NCBI RefSeq assembly: GCF_022698165.1
Contig: NZ_JALDAY010000009.1
Coordinates: 124,001 to 188,000, forward strand
Source of the DNA: Streptomyces cylindrosporus
Lineage (GTDB): Bacteria > Actinomycetota > Actinomycetes > Streptomycetales > Streptomycetaceae
Direction: 5' to 3'
Length of the DNA stretch: 64,000 nucleotides
This document shows, piece after piece, positions 1 through 8,903 of this stretch. The notes under the pieces are model-generated. The model ran no database searches. It saw nothing but the letters and a program-made list of their open reading frames with translations, and was not told the origin of the DNA. A program made the translations under genes and the position numbers. Each line of letters opens with the position of its first letter. The first letter of the stretch is position 1.

Positions 1-1
1 G

Positions 2-1261
2 TTGAAGACTGTGCGGGAGCAAGCCGGTGGTCTGACCAAGGATCAGCGCAACGCATTCGTCGCCGCCTATCTGGGCTGGGCGATGGACGCCTTCGACTAC
101 TTCCTCGTCGTCCTCGTCTACAGCGAGATCGCCGACGACTTCCATGTCTCCCTCACCGACATGGCCTTCCTGACCACCGCCACCCTCATGATGCGGCCGG
201 TCGGAGCCCTGGTCTTCGGGATGTGGGCGGACCGGAAGGGCCGGCGCGTACCGCTCATGGTGGACGTGGTCTTCTACTCGGTCGTCGGGTTCGCCTGTGC
301 CTTCGCCCCCAACTACGCCGTGCTGCTGGTGCTGCGTCTGCTGTACGGCATCGGCATGGGCGGCGAGTGGGGACTCGGGGCGGCTCTCGCGATGGAGAAG
401 ATCCCCGCGGAACGGCGCGGGTTCTGGTCGGGGCTGCTGCAGAGCGGCTACTCGCTCGGGTATCTGCTCGCCGCCGTCGCGTTCTTCGTCATCGAACCCG
501 CCTTCGGCTGGCGCGGATTGTTCGCCTTCAGCCTCGTACCCGCCCTGGTCGCCCTGTGGGTGCGGGCCCGGGTGGAGGAGAGCGAGGTGTGGGAGAAGAG
601 CGTCGCCGTCAACCGCACGCCCGCGTACCAGGTGTTCAGGAACCCGGCCGTGCTCAAGCGCTTCGTGTACCTCGTGGCGCTGATGACCGCCTTCAACTGG
701 ATGTCGCACGGCACCCAGGACGTCTACCCGACCTTCGTGAAGAAGGGCCTCGGTCTGTCGCCGGACACCGCCATCGCCATCGCGGTCGTCTACAACGTCG
801 GCGCCATCATCGGCGGCGCCCTGCTCGGCGCCTACTCCGAGCGGCTCGGCCGGCGTCGCACGATCATGGTCGCGGCGGCCGCGGGCCTGGTGGTCGTCCC
901 CTTCTTCGTGCTGTCCACGACCGTCGGCTGGCTGATGCTCTCCTCCTTCCTGATGCAGCTGTGCGTCCAGGGAGCGTGGGGCGTCATCCCCGCCCACCTC
1001 ACCGAGATGAGCCCGGACGCCATCCGCGGCTTCTACCCCGGCGTCACCTACCAGCTCGGCAATCTGATCGCCGCGCTCAACCTGCCCATCCAGGAGGCGA
1101 TCGCCGACCACCACGGCTATCCGGCGGCGATGACCTGGACCGTCGTACCCGCCCTGACCGCGGTGATCGTGCTGAGTGCCGTCGGCAGGGAGGCCAAGGG
1201 CATCCGCTTCGGCAGCGCGGGCACCCAGGCGCCGAGCACCGCGGCGGCCGACACCGTGTAG
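2..1261 (+). CDS. MFS transporter, carboxylate/sialate:H+ symporter-like
   Basis: Twelve-helix major facilitator, 419 residues from the TTG at 2; the true start may lie before the window. The first helix region reads [12 protein letters not shown], typical of the sialate/aromatic acid/lactate symporter groups. The loop 2-3 signature appears as [11 protein letters not shown] near residue 73 and again in the second half as YSERLGRRR near residue 280. A central [11 protein letters not shown] motif is characteristic of the metabolite:H+ symporter branch. It should import a small organic acid across the cell membrane with protons. No catabolic partner is adjacent on the same strand, so the substrate is unknown. 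Confident on family, not on substrate. Confidence 0.85.
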   Translation: MKTVREQAGGLTKDQRNAFVAAYLGWAMDAFDYFLVVLVYSEIADDFHVSLTDMAFLTTATLMMRPVGALVFGMWADRKGRRVPLMVDVVFYSVVGFACAFAPNYAVLLVLRLLYGIGMGGEWGLGAALAMEKIPAERRGFWSGLLQSGYSLGYLLAAVAFFVIEPAFGWRGLFAFSLVPALVALWVRARVEESEVWEKSVAVNRTPAYQVFRNPAVLKRFVYLVALMTAFNWMSHGTQDVYPTFVKKGLGLSPDTAIAIAVVYNVGAIIGGALLGAYSERLGRRRTIMVAAAAGLVVVPFFVLSTTVGWLMLSSFLMQLCVQGAWGVIPAHLTEMSPDAIRGFYPGVTYQLGNLIAALNLPIQEAIADHHGYPAAMTWTVVPALTAVIVLSAVGREAKGIRFGSAGTQAPSTAAADTV

Positions 1262-1269
1262 CCCGGGAA

Positions 1270-1869
1270 GGGCCGGTCGGCACGCCGCGGGCTCGGCCCG
1301 GACGGCTCGACGGAGAACGGTACCTCGAAGCACCGGCCCGCCTTGGCCGTGCTCGCGAGGGTCAGCTCAGGGGAGTAGCGGACGACGGACAGCGGCACCG
1401 CGGTGAAGCCGTCCTCGGAGGTCTTGGCCGAGGCACCGGGACGCTCTTGTCCAGCGAGGCCTTCCGCCTGGCGTCCAGCCAGAGCTTCCGCACGCCGGTC
1501 GCGGCGGTGAACCTCGCTGTCCCCTTGCCGGAGTTGTGGGTCACAGCCCGTCAGAAGTCGGTGCCGCGCTTCTTCGCGCAGCGCATCGCCCGGCCGTTGA
1601 CGACGGGCAACGGGCGGCCCATGTGAGCACCGGCCTCGGTGAACGGGCCGGTCGAGGGGGCCTTGTCGCCGCGGAAGGTGACGATGAGCGGGAGGTCGGA
1701 GCGGCCCGCGTCGTCGTACCCGTCCTTCACCGGCTGGGTCACGTCGACCAGCCGTACATCCAACTTATTCTGTGCCAACAGGAGTTGCCGGCAGTCCGGA
1801 CAGCGCGAGGGCCAGGGCGGCGACACCGCCCGCGACGGCCGCACGTCTGTGTCTTGCGCGTAACTCCAC
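1270..1869 (-). pseudogene. Decayed subtilisin-type (S8) serine protease, catalytic domain deleted
   Basis: On the minus strand a plausible GTG at 1869, with AGGAG 5 nt upstream, opens a signal peptide (RHRRAAVAGGVAALALALSG). A frameshift follows at about 1765-1790. The next frame carries a protease prodomain-like stretch (LDVRLVDVTQPVKDGYDD, then LPLIVTFRGDKAP, then VVNGRAMRCAKKR). A stop and frame change precede GVRKLWLDARRKASLDKSVP at about 1465-1510, which in Streptomyces subtilases lies just before the catalytic domain. Directly after this the frame changes again and the text matches the C-terminal region of the same family (VPLSVVRYSPELTLASTAKAG). The roughly 300-residue Asp/His/Ser domain is missing. 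The family assignment is from remembered motifs, so it is moderate; the broken frame structure is seen directly. Confidence 0.6.
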
Positions 1870-1933
1870 TACAGCTCCTGGTGATTGGGAACAAGAAGGA
1901 AATAAGGGGGGATCGGGGGATCCCGGCCCGCCG

Positions 1934-2770
1934 TCAGGGCGCGGCGGGGCCGGTGATGAGCCGGCCCTCGGCGTCATAGGGCCAGACATTGGGGACGCAG
2001 CCGAGCATGCCCTTGATCTGTTGCATCATCGCGGGGGCCGGTTTGCCCTTGCCGGGGCAGGTGACATGGCCGTGGCCGAGGAAGTGGCCCACCTCGTGGT
2101 TGATGATCAGGGCGCGGTAGGAAGGGACGTCCTTGGCGTAGACGGGAGTCGCCAGCACCCACCGCTTGAGGTTGACCATGACGTCGCCGTCGGCGCTGCA
2201 GTTGTACTCGCCGCCGGTGTCCAGGCCGTGCCGCAGGCAGATCGTGTCGACGGTGTCCGGCGTGGCGATGCGGATGTGAAGATCGGCCGGGCCGCTCGAC
2301 ACGCGCCGGAACGCCGAGTGGCCGTCGGCCGTCCAGCCGCGCGGGTCGGCGAGGATGCGCTCAACCTCCTCGGCGGCCTTCGCCGGTGACACGTCGATGC
2401 CGTTTTCCACCTCGACCGTGTACCGGAAGGCTTTTCCCCGGCCCACCACCGCGCTCACGCCGGGGGCGGTGACGTAGGTGCCCGGACCGTGCCGGGGGAT
2501 GGCGATGCGGGACTCTTCCGTTCCGTTTGGCTTCGGCGCCCGGGACGTCGAGCTCGCCGACGGGGTGTGTGCGGCGCCGGTGACCGCGTCGGTCACCGTG
2601 GGGGAGTGCCTCGCGTCGGGCGGCAGCCAGGCCACCACCGTGAAGCCGACCACGCCGAGCATGCCCAACGCGGCCAGTCCCACGGCCAGTTGTCTGCCGC
2701 CGCCGCGTCGGGCGGCGTGGGTGGATCCCCTCCGGCGGCGGCTCGGTCGCTGTTCCTTGTGCGCTGTCAC
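1934..2770 (-). CDS. DUF3152 family secreted/anchored zinc metalloprotease-like protein
   Basis: 278 residues. A basic N-terminus (residues 1-26, rich in Arg) precedes one membrane segment (about 27-50, LAVGLAALGMLGVVGFTVVAWL), so the rest is outside the membrane. A Ser/Thr/Pro linker leads to the DUF3152 domain at about residue 100. It ends with HEVGHFLGHGHVTC, a metzincin-type HExxHxxGxxH zinc site, followed by a Met-turn-like PAPAMMQQ. Peptidase activity is therefore plausible, though the family has no assigned substrate that I know. Two cysteine pairs (CLRH...YNC and HVTC...LGC) suggest extracellular disulfides. It is divergent from the two-component operon that follows. Confidence 0.85.
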   Translation of the reverse strand: MTAHKEQRPSRRRRGSTHAARRGGGRQLAVGLAALGMLGVVGFTVVAWLPPDARHSPTVTDAVTGAAHTPSASSTSRAPKPNGTEESRIAIPRHGPGTYVTAPGVSAVVGRGKAFRYTVEVENGIDVSPAKAAEEVERILADPRGWTADGHSAFRRVSSGPADLHIRIATPDTVDTICLRHGLDTGGEYNCSADGDVMVNLKRWVLATPVYAKDVPSYRALIINHEVGHFLGHGHVTCPGKGKPAPAMMQQIKGMLGCVPNVWPYDAEGRLITGPAAP

Positions 2771-2868
2771 GGCAGTTCACAGTGAGACCGGAATGTGATC
2801 GAACCTGGCCCGGAAGATAACGAGACGATAACGCCACGCCCTGCTCATGCCATGTGGATACTGTGCCC

Positions 2869-3561
2869 ATGCCACGTGTACTACTGATCGAAGACGACCG
2901 CGCCGTGCGTGAGGGCGTCGACCTCGCCCTGCGCCGTCAGGGGCACGAGGTGGCCGCCACCGCGACCGGCGAGGAGGGCATGGAGCGGCTGCGGTCCTTC
3001 CGGCCGGACATCGTGGTCCTCGATCTGATGCTGCCCGGCATGACGGGACTCGACGTGTGCCGGGGCATCCGCGCCGTCGACCAGACACTGCCGATCATCA
3101 TGGCCACCGCCCGGGGGGACGAAGTGGACATCGTTGTCGGCCTGGAGGCGGGCGCCGACGACTACGTCGTCAAGCCCGTGCAGGCCAGGGTGCTCGACGC
3201 CCGGATACGGGCCGTCCTGCGCCGGACGGGCGCGGCGGCCGGCGACGCCGTACTGCCGAAGATCGACACCTACGGCGAACTGGCCGTCGACCGGCCCGGT
3301 TTCACCGTCACGCTGAAGGGCGAGCCGATCGCGCTAGCCCCCTCCGAACTGCGGCTCCTGCTCACCCTGTCCGCCTCGCCGGGACAGGTGTTCAGCCGGC
3401 AGCAGCTCCTTGAGGCGGTCTGGGAGCACGACTACCACGGTGACGCCCGCCTGGTGGACGCCTGCGTCAAACGGCTGCGCACCAAGATGTACGAACCGCC
3501 CAGGGCTCCCCGGTACATCCACACCGTGCGCGGCTTCGGCTACCGTTTCGCGGCCCCGTGA
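2869..3561 (+). CDS. OmpR/PhoB-type response regulator (CseB-like)
   Basis: 230 residues. The receiver domain (1-120) has the acidic pair EDD at 8-10, the phospho-acceptor Asp in DIVVLDLMLPGM, and the conserved Lys in VVKPVQ. The winged-helix DNA-binding domain (about 135-228) ends RLVDACVKRLRTKMYEP..IHTVRGFGYRF, the OmpR C-terminal signature. ATG at 2869 is chosen because the receiver begins immediately (MPRVLLIEDD); an in-frame ATG at 2854 only adds five residues. The stop overlaps the kinase GTG in a GTGA, so the pair is translationally coupled. It resembles CseB, but there is no sigE gene beside it. Confidence 0.92.
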   Translation: MPRVLLIEDDRAVREGVDLALRRQGHEVAATATGEEGMERLRSFRPDIVVLDLMLPGMTGLDVCRGIRAVDQTLPIIMATARGDEVDIVVGLEAGADDYVVKPVQARVLDARIRAVLRRTGAAAGDAVLPKIDTYGELAVDRPGFTVTLKGEPIALAPSELRLLLTLSASPGQVFSRQQLLEAVWEHDYHGDARLVDACVKRLRTKMYEPPRAPRYIHTVRGFGYRFAAP

Positions 3562-5048
3562 GGGTGCCCAGGCGCGTCGGCGCCGCACGCAGGAGACGCC
3601 TGCGCGGTCTGCGGGCCCGCCTGATGGTGGCGTTCGGACTGGTCGCCACCGTCGCCGCCGCCACGACCGGCGCTCTGACCTTCCGCGAGGCGCGCACCGG
3701 AGTCCTCCAGCAGAGCCAGGACTCCGTCATCCGGCAACTGCGCGTCCAGGCCACCCAGCACGCCCCCCAACTCGGCTTCCCCCCGGACGAGTCGGCGCTG
3801 CGGAACTACGCGGACGAGATCGCGGACACCGAGGCCTCCGGCGGCTGGCGGGTACTGGTCACCTACGGGGACCTGAGCGCCACGTCCGCCACCGGTGACA
3901 CCTTCACCGAACTGACGCCCGCCGTGCGCCAGGCCGTGGCGTCCAGCTCGGCGACCGTCTTCCAGCGGGTGCGCGCGGACGGCCGTACCTCCCTCGTCGT
4001 CGGCATGTCCGTCGCCTTCTCCGACGAGTCCCGGACCCGGTCCGGCGTGCGGGTGTACCTCGTCGTTCCGCAGACCACGGAACAGGCGTACGTCGACGCC
4101 CTGGTCACCGCCGTCGAACGGGCCATGATCCCGGCCCTGCTGCTCGCGGTCGTGCTCGCCCTCCTCGCCGCCCGCGGGGTCCTGCGGCCGGTGCGGGCGC
4201 TGCGGCAGGCGACCCGGCGCATCGCCGAGGGACGCCTCGACACCCGGCTCGCGGTCAACGGGTCCGACGAACTCGCCGATCTCTCCCACACGTTCAACGA
4301 GACGGCCGCCGCGCTGGAGGCGTCGGTGGCGGAGCTGCGCGAGATGGAGGCGCGGGCCCGGCGCTTCGCGGCCGACGTCTCGCACGAGCTGCGCACCCCG
4401 CTCGCCGCGATGTCGGCGGTGACCGACGTCCTGGACGAGGACGCCGCCCGGCTGGACCCGGACACGGCCACCGCGGTCCGGCTGATCAGCGAGGAGACCG
4501 TCAAACTCGCCCGGCTCGTCGACGACTTGATGGAGATCTCCCGCTTCGACGCGGGCGCCGCCGTGCTGCACCTCGACGAGATCGACCTCGCCGAGTCCAT
4601 CCGGCGCACGCTCGCCTCCCGCGGCTGGACCGACACCGTGGAGACGGACCTGCCGCCGCCCGACGCCGTACGCGCAAGGGTCGACCCGCGCCGCCTGGAC
4701 GTCGTCGTCGCCAACCTGGTCGGCAACGCGCTCAGGCACGGCGCCCGTCCGGTGCGCGTACGACTCGCCGCCGCGCGCGCCCCGGCACCGCTGGCGGTCA
4801 TCCAGGTGTGGGACAGCGGCCCCGGCATCCCCGACGACGTACTCCCGCACGTCTTCGAGCGGTTCTACAAGTCGGACTCCGCGCGCACCCGCTCCGAGGG
4901 CAGCGGCCTCGGGCTGTCCATCACCGCCGAGAACGTCCGGATGCACGGCGGCACCGTCCGCGCGGCGAACCACCCCGCCGGGGGTGCCGTCTTCACCGTC
5001 GAACTCCCGCTGCGGCGGGACGAGTTGCCCGAGGAGCCCCGGTCATGA
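3558..5048 (+). CDS. Sensor histidine kinase partner of the upstream regulator
   Basis: 496 residues starting at GTG 3558. A first transmembrane helix (about 20-42) is followed by an extracellular sensor region of about 140 residues, then a second helix (about 190-215), a HAMP linker, the H-box FAADVSHELRTPLAAM, the N-box VVANLVGNALRHGARP, the G1 box WDSGPGIPDD and the G2 box GSGLGLSI. All catalytic motifs are intact, so it should autophosphorylate and signal to the overlapping response regulator. Its stop overlaps the lipoprotein ATG (ATGA), so the three genes form one unit. The signal sensed is unknown; a lipoprotein partner suggests envelope stress or cell-wall state. Confidence 0.92.
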   Translation: MRVPRRVGAARRRRLRGLRARLMVAFGLVATVAAATTGALTFREARTGVLQQSQDSVIRQLRVQATQHAPQLGFPPDESALRNYADEIADTEASGGWRVLVTYGDLSATSATGDTFTELTPAVRQAVASSSATVFQRVRADGRTSLVVGMSVAFSDESRTRSGVRVYLVVPQTTEQAYVDALVTAVERAMIPALLLAVVLALLAARGVLRPVRALRQATRRIAEGRLDTRLAVNGSDELADLSHTFNETAAALEASVAELREMEARARRFAADVSHELRTPLAAMSAVTDVLDEDAARLDPDTATAVRLISEETVKLARLVDDLMEISRFDAGAAVLHLDEIDLAESIRRTLASRGWTDTVETDLPPPDAVRARVDPRRLDVVVANLVGNALRHGARPVRVRLAAARAPAPLAVIQVWDSGPGIPDDVLPHVFERFYKSDSARTRSEGSGLGLSITAENVRMHGGTVRAANHPAGGAVFTVELPLRRDELPEEPRS

Positions 5049-5596
5049 AGGCCCGACACCGCCTCCCGCTGCTGCTGGCGCCCGCGCTGCTCGCGCTGGC
5101 CTCCTGCGACATCCCCGCGACCGGGGTGGTCGAGGCCGGCGGTCCCGCGAGCGGGATGACACCGGTCGCCACGGTCTACTTCGTCCAGCGCGGCGCCCTC
5201 GTCGCGGTCCCGCGCATCACCGACCGGCCCGGGAACGCCGAGACGGCGATGGCACTGCTGCTGGAGGGCCCCAACGGCGCGGAGGCGTCGGCCGGTTACA
5301 CCACCGAGATTCCCGTGAGACCGACCAGGGCGCCCGCTGCGGCGACGGACAGCGTCGAGCCGTCCGCGCTCCCACCGGACACGCCCACCGTGAAGGTGAC
5401 CGGAGACCGGCTGTCGATCCAACTGCCCGCCGGCATGGGCGGGTTGAGCCGCCTCGCGACCCAGCAGCTGATCTGTACGGCCGCAGCCGTGCGGCGCATC
5501 TCCGACCCGTCCGCCACCCTGTCCGAGGCCTACGTGACCGACGGCCGGGGCCGGCGGACCGAGGGCTCCGCCGAGGACTGCCCGCAGGTCGGGTAG
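5045..5596 (+). CDS. Small lipoprotein with GerMN-like domain, third gene of the two-component operon
   Basis: 183 residues. The N-terminus MKARHRLPLLLAPALLALASCD is a lipoprotein signal peptide with lipobox LASC, so the mature protein is anchored outside the membrane. The body (TPVATVYFVQRGALVAVPR, then AETAMALLLEGPNGAEA..YTTEIP) follows the pattern of a GerMN domain, as found in LpqB. A Pro/Thr-rich stretch and a short C-terminal beta-rich part with two cysteines follow. Order regulator-kinase-lipoprotein recalls MtrA-MtrB-LpqB in small form, and the lipoprotein CseA of the CseBC system. A role in modulating the kinase is inference. Confidence 0.75.
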   Translation: MKARHRLPLLLAPALLALASCDIPATGVVEAGGPASGMTPVATVYFVQRGALVAVPRITDRPGNAETAMALLLEGPNGAEASAGYTTEIPVRPTRAPAAATDSVEPSALPPDTPTVKVTGDRLSIQLPAGMGGLSRLATQQLICTAAAVRRISDPSATLSEAYVTDGRGRRTEGSAEDCPQVG

Positions 5597-5653
5597 GCCG
5601 GGGGCGTTAGCCTGGTACATGATCCGATTCCCACTCCTCGGGCGGAAGGCGCG

Positions 5654-6838
5654 ATGAGCCCCGTCGACACGTTCCCCCTCGGCGCCTCGACCACGCTCGC
5701 CGAACTCGCCCACGACCCGCACCCGCGACTGGCCCGGCTACGGGCCGACGAGCCGGTGTCCTGGCTGCCCGAACTGGGCGGCTGGCTGGTCACCCGCCGG
5801 GACCTCGCGCTCAGCGTGATGCGGGACAGCGAGACCTACACCGTCGACGACCCGCGCTTCTCCACCGCACAGGTCGTCGGCCCGAGCATGCTCTCCCTCG
5901 ACGGCGCCGAACACGCCCGCCACCGCGAGCCGTTCGCCGCCCCCTTCCGGCCGCGCGCGGTACGCGAGGGCTTCGCGTCGTTCATCGAGCGGGAGACCGA
6001 GCGGCTCATCGGGGCGCTCGAACCGGAGGGCGCCTGCGAACTGCGCCGCGCCTTCGCCGGACCGCTCGCCGTCGCCGTCGTCACCGAGGCGCTGGGCCTG
6101 GCCGGCGCCACCACGGAAACCGTCCTGACCTGGTACGACGCCATCGTGCGGGCCGTCTCGGACATCACCGCCGGACTGGCGGCGGGGCCGGCCGGCGACG
6201 CCGCGTACGCCGAACTGCGGGCCGCCGTGGAGGCCACCGTCGCCGACAAGGACGCGACCTCCCTGCTCCTGACCGCCGCCGGACGGCTGACCGTGCCCGA
6301 GGTGGCGTCCAACGCGGCGGTGCTGATGTTCGGCGGCATCGAGACCACCGAGGCGATGATCACCAACGCGTTGCTCCATCTTCTCCAGGACCCCGAGCAA
6401 CTCGCCCTGGTCCGGGCCGACGTCGAGTTGCTCGACGGGGCGATCGAGGAGTCCCTGCGCCTCGAACCCGGCGCCGCGGTCGTGGACCGCTACGCCACCC
6501 GGGACACCGACCTCGGCCCGGCCACGATCCGCCGCGGCGACCTCGTCACCGTGTCCCTGGCCGGCGCCAACCGCGACCCGGACGTCTTCCCGGACCCCGA
6601 CCGCTTCGACGTCCGGCGCGCCAACGCCCGCCTCCAGCTGGGCTTCGCGCACGGCCCGCACCACTGCATCGCCGCCCACCTGGCCCGCCTGGAGACCCGC
6701 ATCGCCCTCCAGCGGCTCCTCGAACGCCTGCCCGCCCTCCGCCTCGACCCGGCCCACCCGACCGCACCGTACGGCCTGGTCTTCCGCAAACCGCCCACCC
6801 TGCATGTCCTCTGGGACGGCGGCGGCCTCGGCGCATAG
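5654..6838 (+). CDS. Cytochrome P450
   Basis: 394 residues, soluble bacterial class. The I-helix motif is FGGIETTEAM (the usual acid-alcohol pair as ETT), the ExxR of helix K is EESLR, and the haem-binding loop is FAHGPHHCIAAHLARLE with the cysteine ligand and the following ALAR-like helix. The loop begins FAHGPH where FGxGxH is usual, so the first glycine is an alanine. No ferredoxin or reductase gene is adjacent, so electron partners must come from elsewhere. The ATG at 5654 follows GGAAGG. The next gene on the same strand, a PEP mutase-family enzyme, begins 39 bp later and may be co-transcribed. Substrate unknown. Confidence 0.92.
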   Translation: MSPVDTFPLGASTTLAELAHDPHPRLARLRADEPVSWLPELGGWLVTRRDLALSVMRDSETYTVDDPRFSTAQVVGPSMLSLDGAEHARHREPFAAPFRPRAVREGFASFIERETERLIGALEPEGACELRRAFAGPLAVAVVTEALGLAGATTETVLTWYDAIVRAVSDITAGLAAGPAGDAAYAELRAAVEATVADKDATSLLLTAAGRLTVPEVASNAAVLMFGGIETTEAMITNALLHLLQDPEQLALVRADVELLDGAIEESLRLEPGAAVVDRYATRDTDLGPATIRRGDLVTVSLAGANRDPDVFPDPDRFDVRRANARLQLGFAHGPHHCIAAHLARLETRIALQRLLERLPALRLDPAHPTAPYGLVFRKPPTLHVLWDGGGLGA

Positions 6839-6877
6839 GTTCGACACCGAACAGCCGTCGTCCTCAAGGGGAAACAC

Positions 6878-7747
6878 ATGGACAGCGCACGACGCGAACG
6901 GGCCCGGCGGTTCGTCGGGCTGCACCGGGAAGGCTGCTTCCTGCTGCCCAACGCCTGGGACGTGGGCAGCGCCCGGGTCCTGGAGGCGGCCGGGTTCCCC
7001 GCGGTGGCGACCACGAGCGCGGGCGTCGCCTTCTCCCTCGGCCGCCCGGACCACGCCTTCTTCGCCGAGCAGGCAGCCGAGGACCGCGTCGACCGGGCAA
7101 CCATGCTGCGGCGGGTCCGGGAGATCGCCGACGGGATCCGCGTACCGCTGAGCGCCGATCTGGAGGACGGGTACGGCGAGACCCCCAAGACCGTGGCCGA
7201 GACGATCACCATGACCCTTGCTGCCGGTGCCGCGGGCGGCAACATCGAGGACTTCACCGGCTCCCGCGAACGCCCGCTGTACGAACCGGAGTTGGCCGCC
7301 GACCGCATCCGCGCCGCCCGGGCCGCGGTGGACGCGAGCGGCGAGCCGTTCGTCCTGGTCGGCCGCACCGACGGACTGCTGGTCGGCGGCACGCTCGACG
7401 ACTGTGTCGCCCGCGCCAACGCCTACCTCGCGGCGGGCGCCGACTGCGCCTTCGTCCCGGGCGCCGCCGACGCCGCCACCATCGGCACCCTCGTCCGCGA
7501 GATCGACGGCCCCCTCAACGTCGTCATGGGCCTCACCGGCAACGCGCTCACCCTGGACGACCTGCGCGAACTCGGCGTCCGGCGGGTCACCGTCGGCGGC
7601 AGCATCGCCCGCGCCATCTACGGCCATCTCGTCACGGCCGCACGGGAGTTGGCCGACAAGGGAACGTTCTCCTACGCCGACGCGCAGATCCCGCAGGACG
7701 AGCTCAACCGGCTCTTCACGCCGAGTGCTGATAGGCCGGGTACGTGA
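6878..7747 (+). CDS. Isocitrate lyase / PEP mutase superfamily protein
   Basis: 289 residues, the usual length for the small PEP mutase-like branch. The N-terminus reads CFLLPNAWDVGSARVLEAAGF, typical of this branch. The Mg-binding segment is ADLEDGYG and a later acidic motif is GGNIEDF. Enzymes of this fold make or break C-C or P-C bonds next to a carboxylate; this one lacks an obvious signature of true isocitrate lyase or methylisocitrate lyase, so the reaction is open. AAGGGG lies 7 nt before the ATG. Its last 32 bp overlap the 3' end of the convergent old yellow enzyme gene. Confidence 0.85.
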   Translation: MDSARRERARRFVGLHREGCFLLPNAWDVGSARVLEAAGFPAVATTSAGVAFSLGRPDHAFFAEQAAEDRVDRATMLRRVREIADGIRVPLSADLEDGYGETPKTVAETITMTLAAGAAGGNIEDFTGSRERPLYEPELAADRIRAARAAVDASGEPFVLVGRTDGLLVGGTLDDCVARANAYLAAGADCAFVPGAADAATIGTLVREIDGPLNVVMGLTGNALTLDDLRELGVRRVTVGGSIARAIYGHLVTAARELADKGTFSYADAQIPQDELNRLFTPSADRPGT

Positions 7748-8789
7748 GATAGCCCCGGTCGCCGCCCTCGAAGTAGGTCGCCTCATCGGCGGGCGCGATC
7801 GGCAGCCCGGTGCGCAGCCGCTCCACCAGGTCCGGGTTGGCGATGAAGGCACGCCCGAAGCTGATGAGGTCGGCGCCGAGCCCGAGCCAGTGGTCCGCGT
7901 CGGCACGGCCCGTCTGCTTGGGGCCCAGCGGCAGCACCGGGTTCATGACGAGGGCACCCGGCCAGGCCCGGCGCAGACCGAGCAGCGTCTCCTCGTCGGT
8001 GGTGGCCTCCAGGTGCACGTACGCCAGTCCGATCCGCGACAGCTCGGCCAGCAGTGCGCCGTAGAGTTCTGGGACGTCGGTCTCCTCCACGCCCCAGAAG
8101 GGCCCGGCCGGGGAGAGCCGGATGCCGGTCCGCTCGGCGCCGACGGCCTCGGCGGTCGCGGCGGCGGCCTCGACGGCGAACCGGATGCGGTTCGCGACCG
8201 GGCCGCCGTAGCGGTCGGTGCGCAGGTTGGCGTTGCTCGACAGGAACTGCGAGATCAGGTAGCCGTTGGCGCCGTGGAGTTCCACCCCGTCGAAACCGGC
8301 GTCCACCGCCCGGCGCGCCGCATCGGCGTACGACTGGACGTGTTCGGGCACCTCCGCCGTCTCCAGGGCGCGCGGGACCGGCGCGGGCAGCCGCCCGCCC
8401 GGGGTGAACACCTCGCCGACGGCAGGCACGGCCGAGGGGCCGACGGGCCGTAGCCCGGTGGTCTCGGGGTGCGAGACCCGGCCGCCGTGCATGATCTGGG
8501 CGAAGATCCGTCCGCCGTTGGCGTGCACGGCATCGGTCACCGGACGCCAGGAGGCCACCTGCTCGTCGGTGTACAGCCCCGGAGTGCCGGGGTTGGACTG
8601 CCCGACCAGGCTCGGCTGCACGCCCTCGGTGACGATCAGGCCGGCCGTGGCCCGCTGGGCGTAGTAGCGCGCCATCGACGGCGTCGCCAGCCCGCCCGCC
8701 GCGGCCCGCACGCGGGTCATCGGAGCCATCACCACGCGGTTGGGCAGCGCCAGTGAGCCGAGCCGGTAGCGCGTGAAAAGGGTCGTCAC
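7716..8789 (-). CDS. Old yellow enzyme family alkene reductase (NemA-like)
   Basis: 357 residues, an FMN TIM barrel. The start region NRVVMAPMTRVRA and Gly-rich phosphate site, the HGANGYLISQFLSSNANLR segment (His-x-x-Asn substrate anion site), and RYGGPVANR are family hallmarks. It reduces electron-poor C=C or nitro compounds with NAD(P)H. GTG at 8789 follows AAGGAGA. It is divergent from a MerR regulator and has a MerR-type promoter with an over-long spacer, so it is probably induced by reactive electrophiles through that regulator. Confidence 0.92.
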   Translation of the reverse strand: MTTLFTRYRLGSLALPNRVVMAPMTRVRAAAGGLATPSMARYYAQRATAGLIVTEGVQPSLVGQSNPGTPGLYTDEQVASWRPVTDAVHANGGRIFAQIMHGGRVSHPETTGLRPVGPSAVPAVGEVFTPGGRLPAPVPRALETAEVPEHVQSYADAARRAVDAGFDGVELHGANGYLISQFLSSNANLRTDRYGGPVANRIRFAVEAAAATAEAVGAERTGIRLSPAGPFWGVEETDVPELYGALLAELSRIGLAYVHLEATTDEETLLGLRRAWPGALVMNPVLPLGPKQTGRADADHWLGLGADLISFGRAFIANPDLVERLRTGLPIAPADEATYFEGGDRGYLTYPAYQHSA

Positions 8790-8808
8790 GTCAAGTCTCC
8801 TTCGTGAT

Positions 8809-8837
8809 CCGTCGTGCCCGGATCCCGGGCACGACGG
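8809..8837. repeat. 29-bp perfect palindrome in the OYE leader
   Basis: Arms of 13 bp (CCGTCGTGCCCGG and its exact complement) are separated by ATC. It lies between the MerR-type promoter and the GTG of the old yellow enzyme, covering the predicted transcription start. It could be a second operator or a hairpin at the mRNA 5' end. Confidence 0.7.
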
Positions 8838-8839
8838 TT

Positions 8840-8871
8840 ACGCTAGAACCTGACATTGACGTCAGAGGCAA
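8840..8871 (-). promoter_or_regulatory. MerR-type promoter/operator for the OYE gene
   Basis: Read on the minus strand, TTGCCT (8871-8866) and TAGCGT (8845-8840) are separated by 20 bp. That is longer than the optimal 17 and typical of MerR-activated promoters. Inside the spacer is the dyad CTGAC-N6-GTCAG (8850-8865). The MerR gene starts 33 bp away on the other strand, so the same site could also autoregulate it. Inference from sequence pattern only. Confidence 0.6.
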
Positions 8872-8903
8872 GTGTTGTGGCTCGGATCACACCAGGAGGC
8901 GGC

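Noticed and set aside
3540-4973. Long minus-strand open frame opposite the histidine kinase
   Set aside because: Typical antisense frame of a GC-rich gene; no protein-family features, while the plus strand has all kinase motifs.
5738-7906. 722-codon minus-strand frame across P450 and PEP mutase genes
   Set aside because: Shadow frame, rich in Gly/Asp/Val repeats of low information; both plus-strand genes are well supported.
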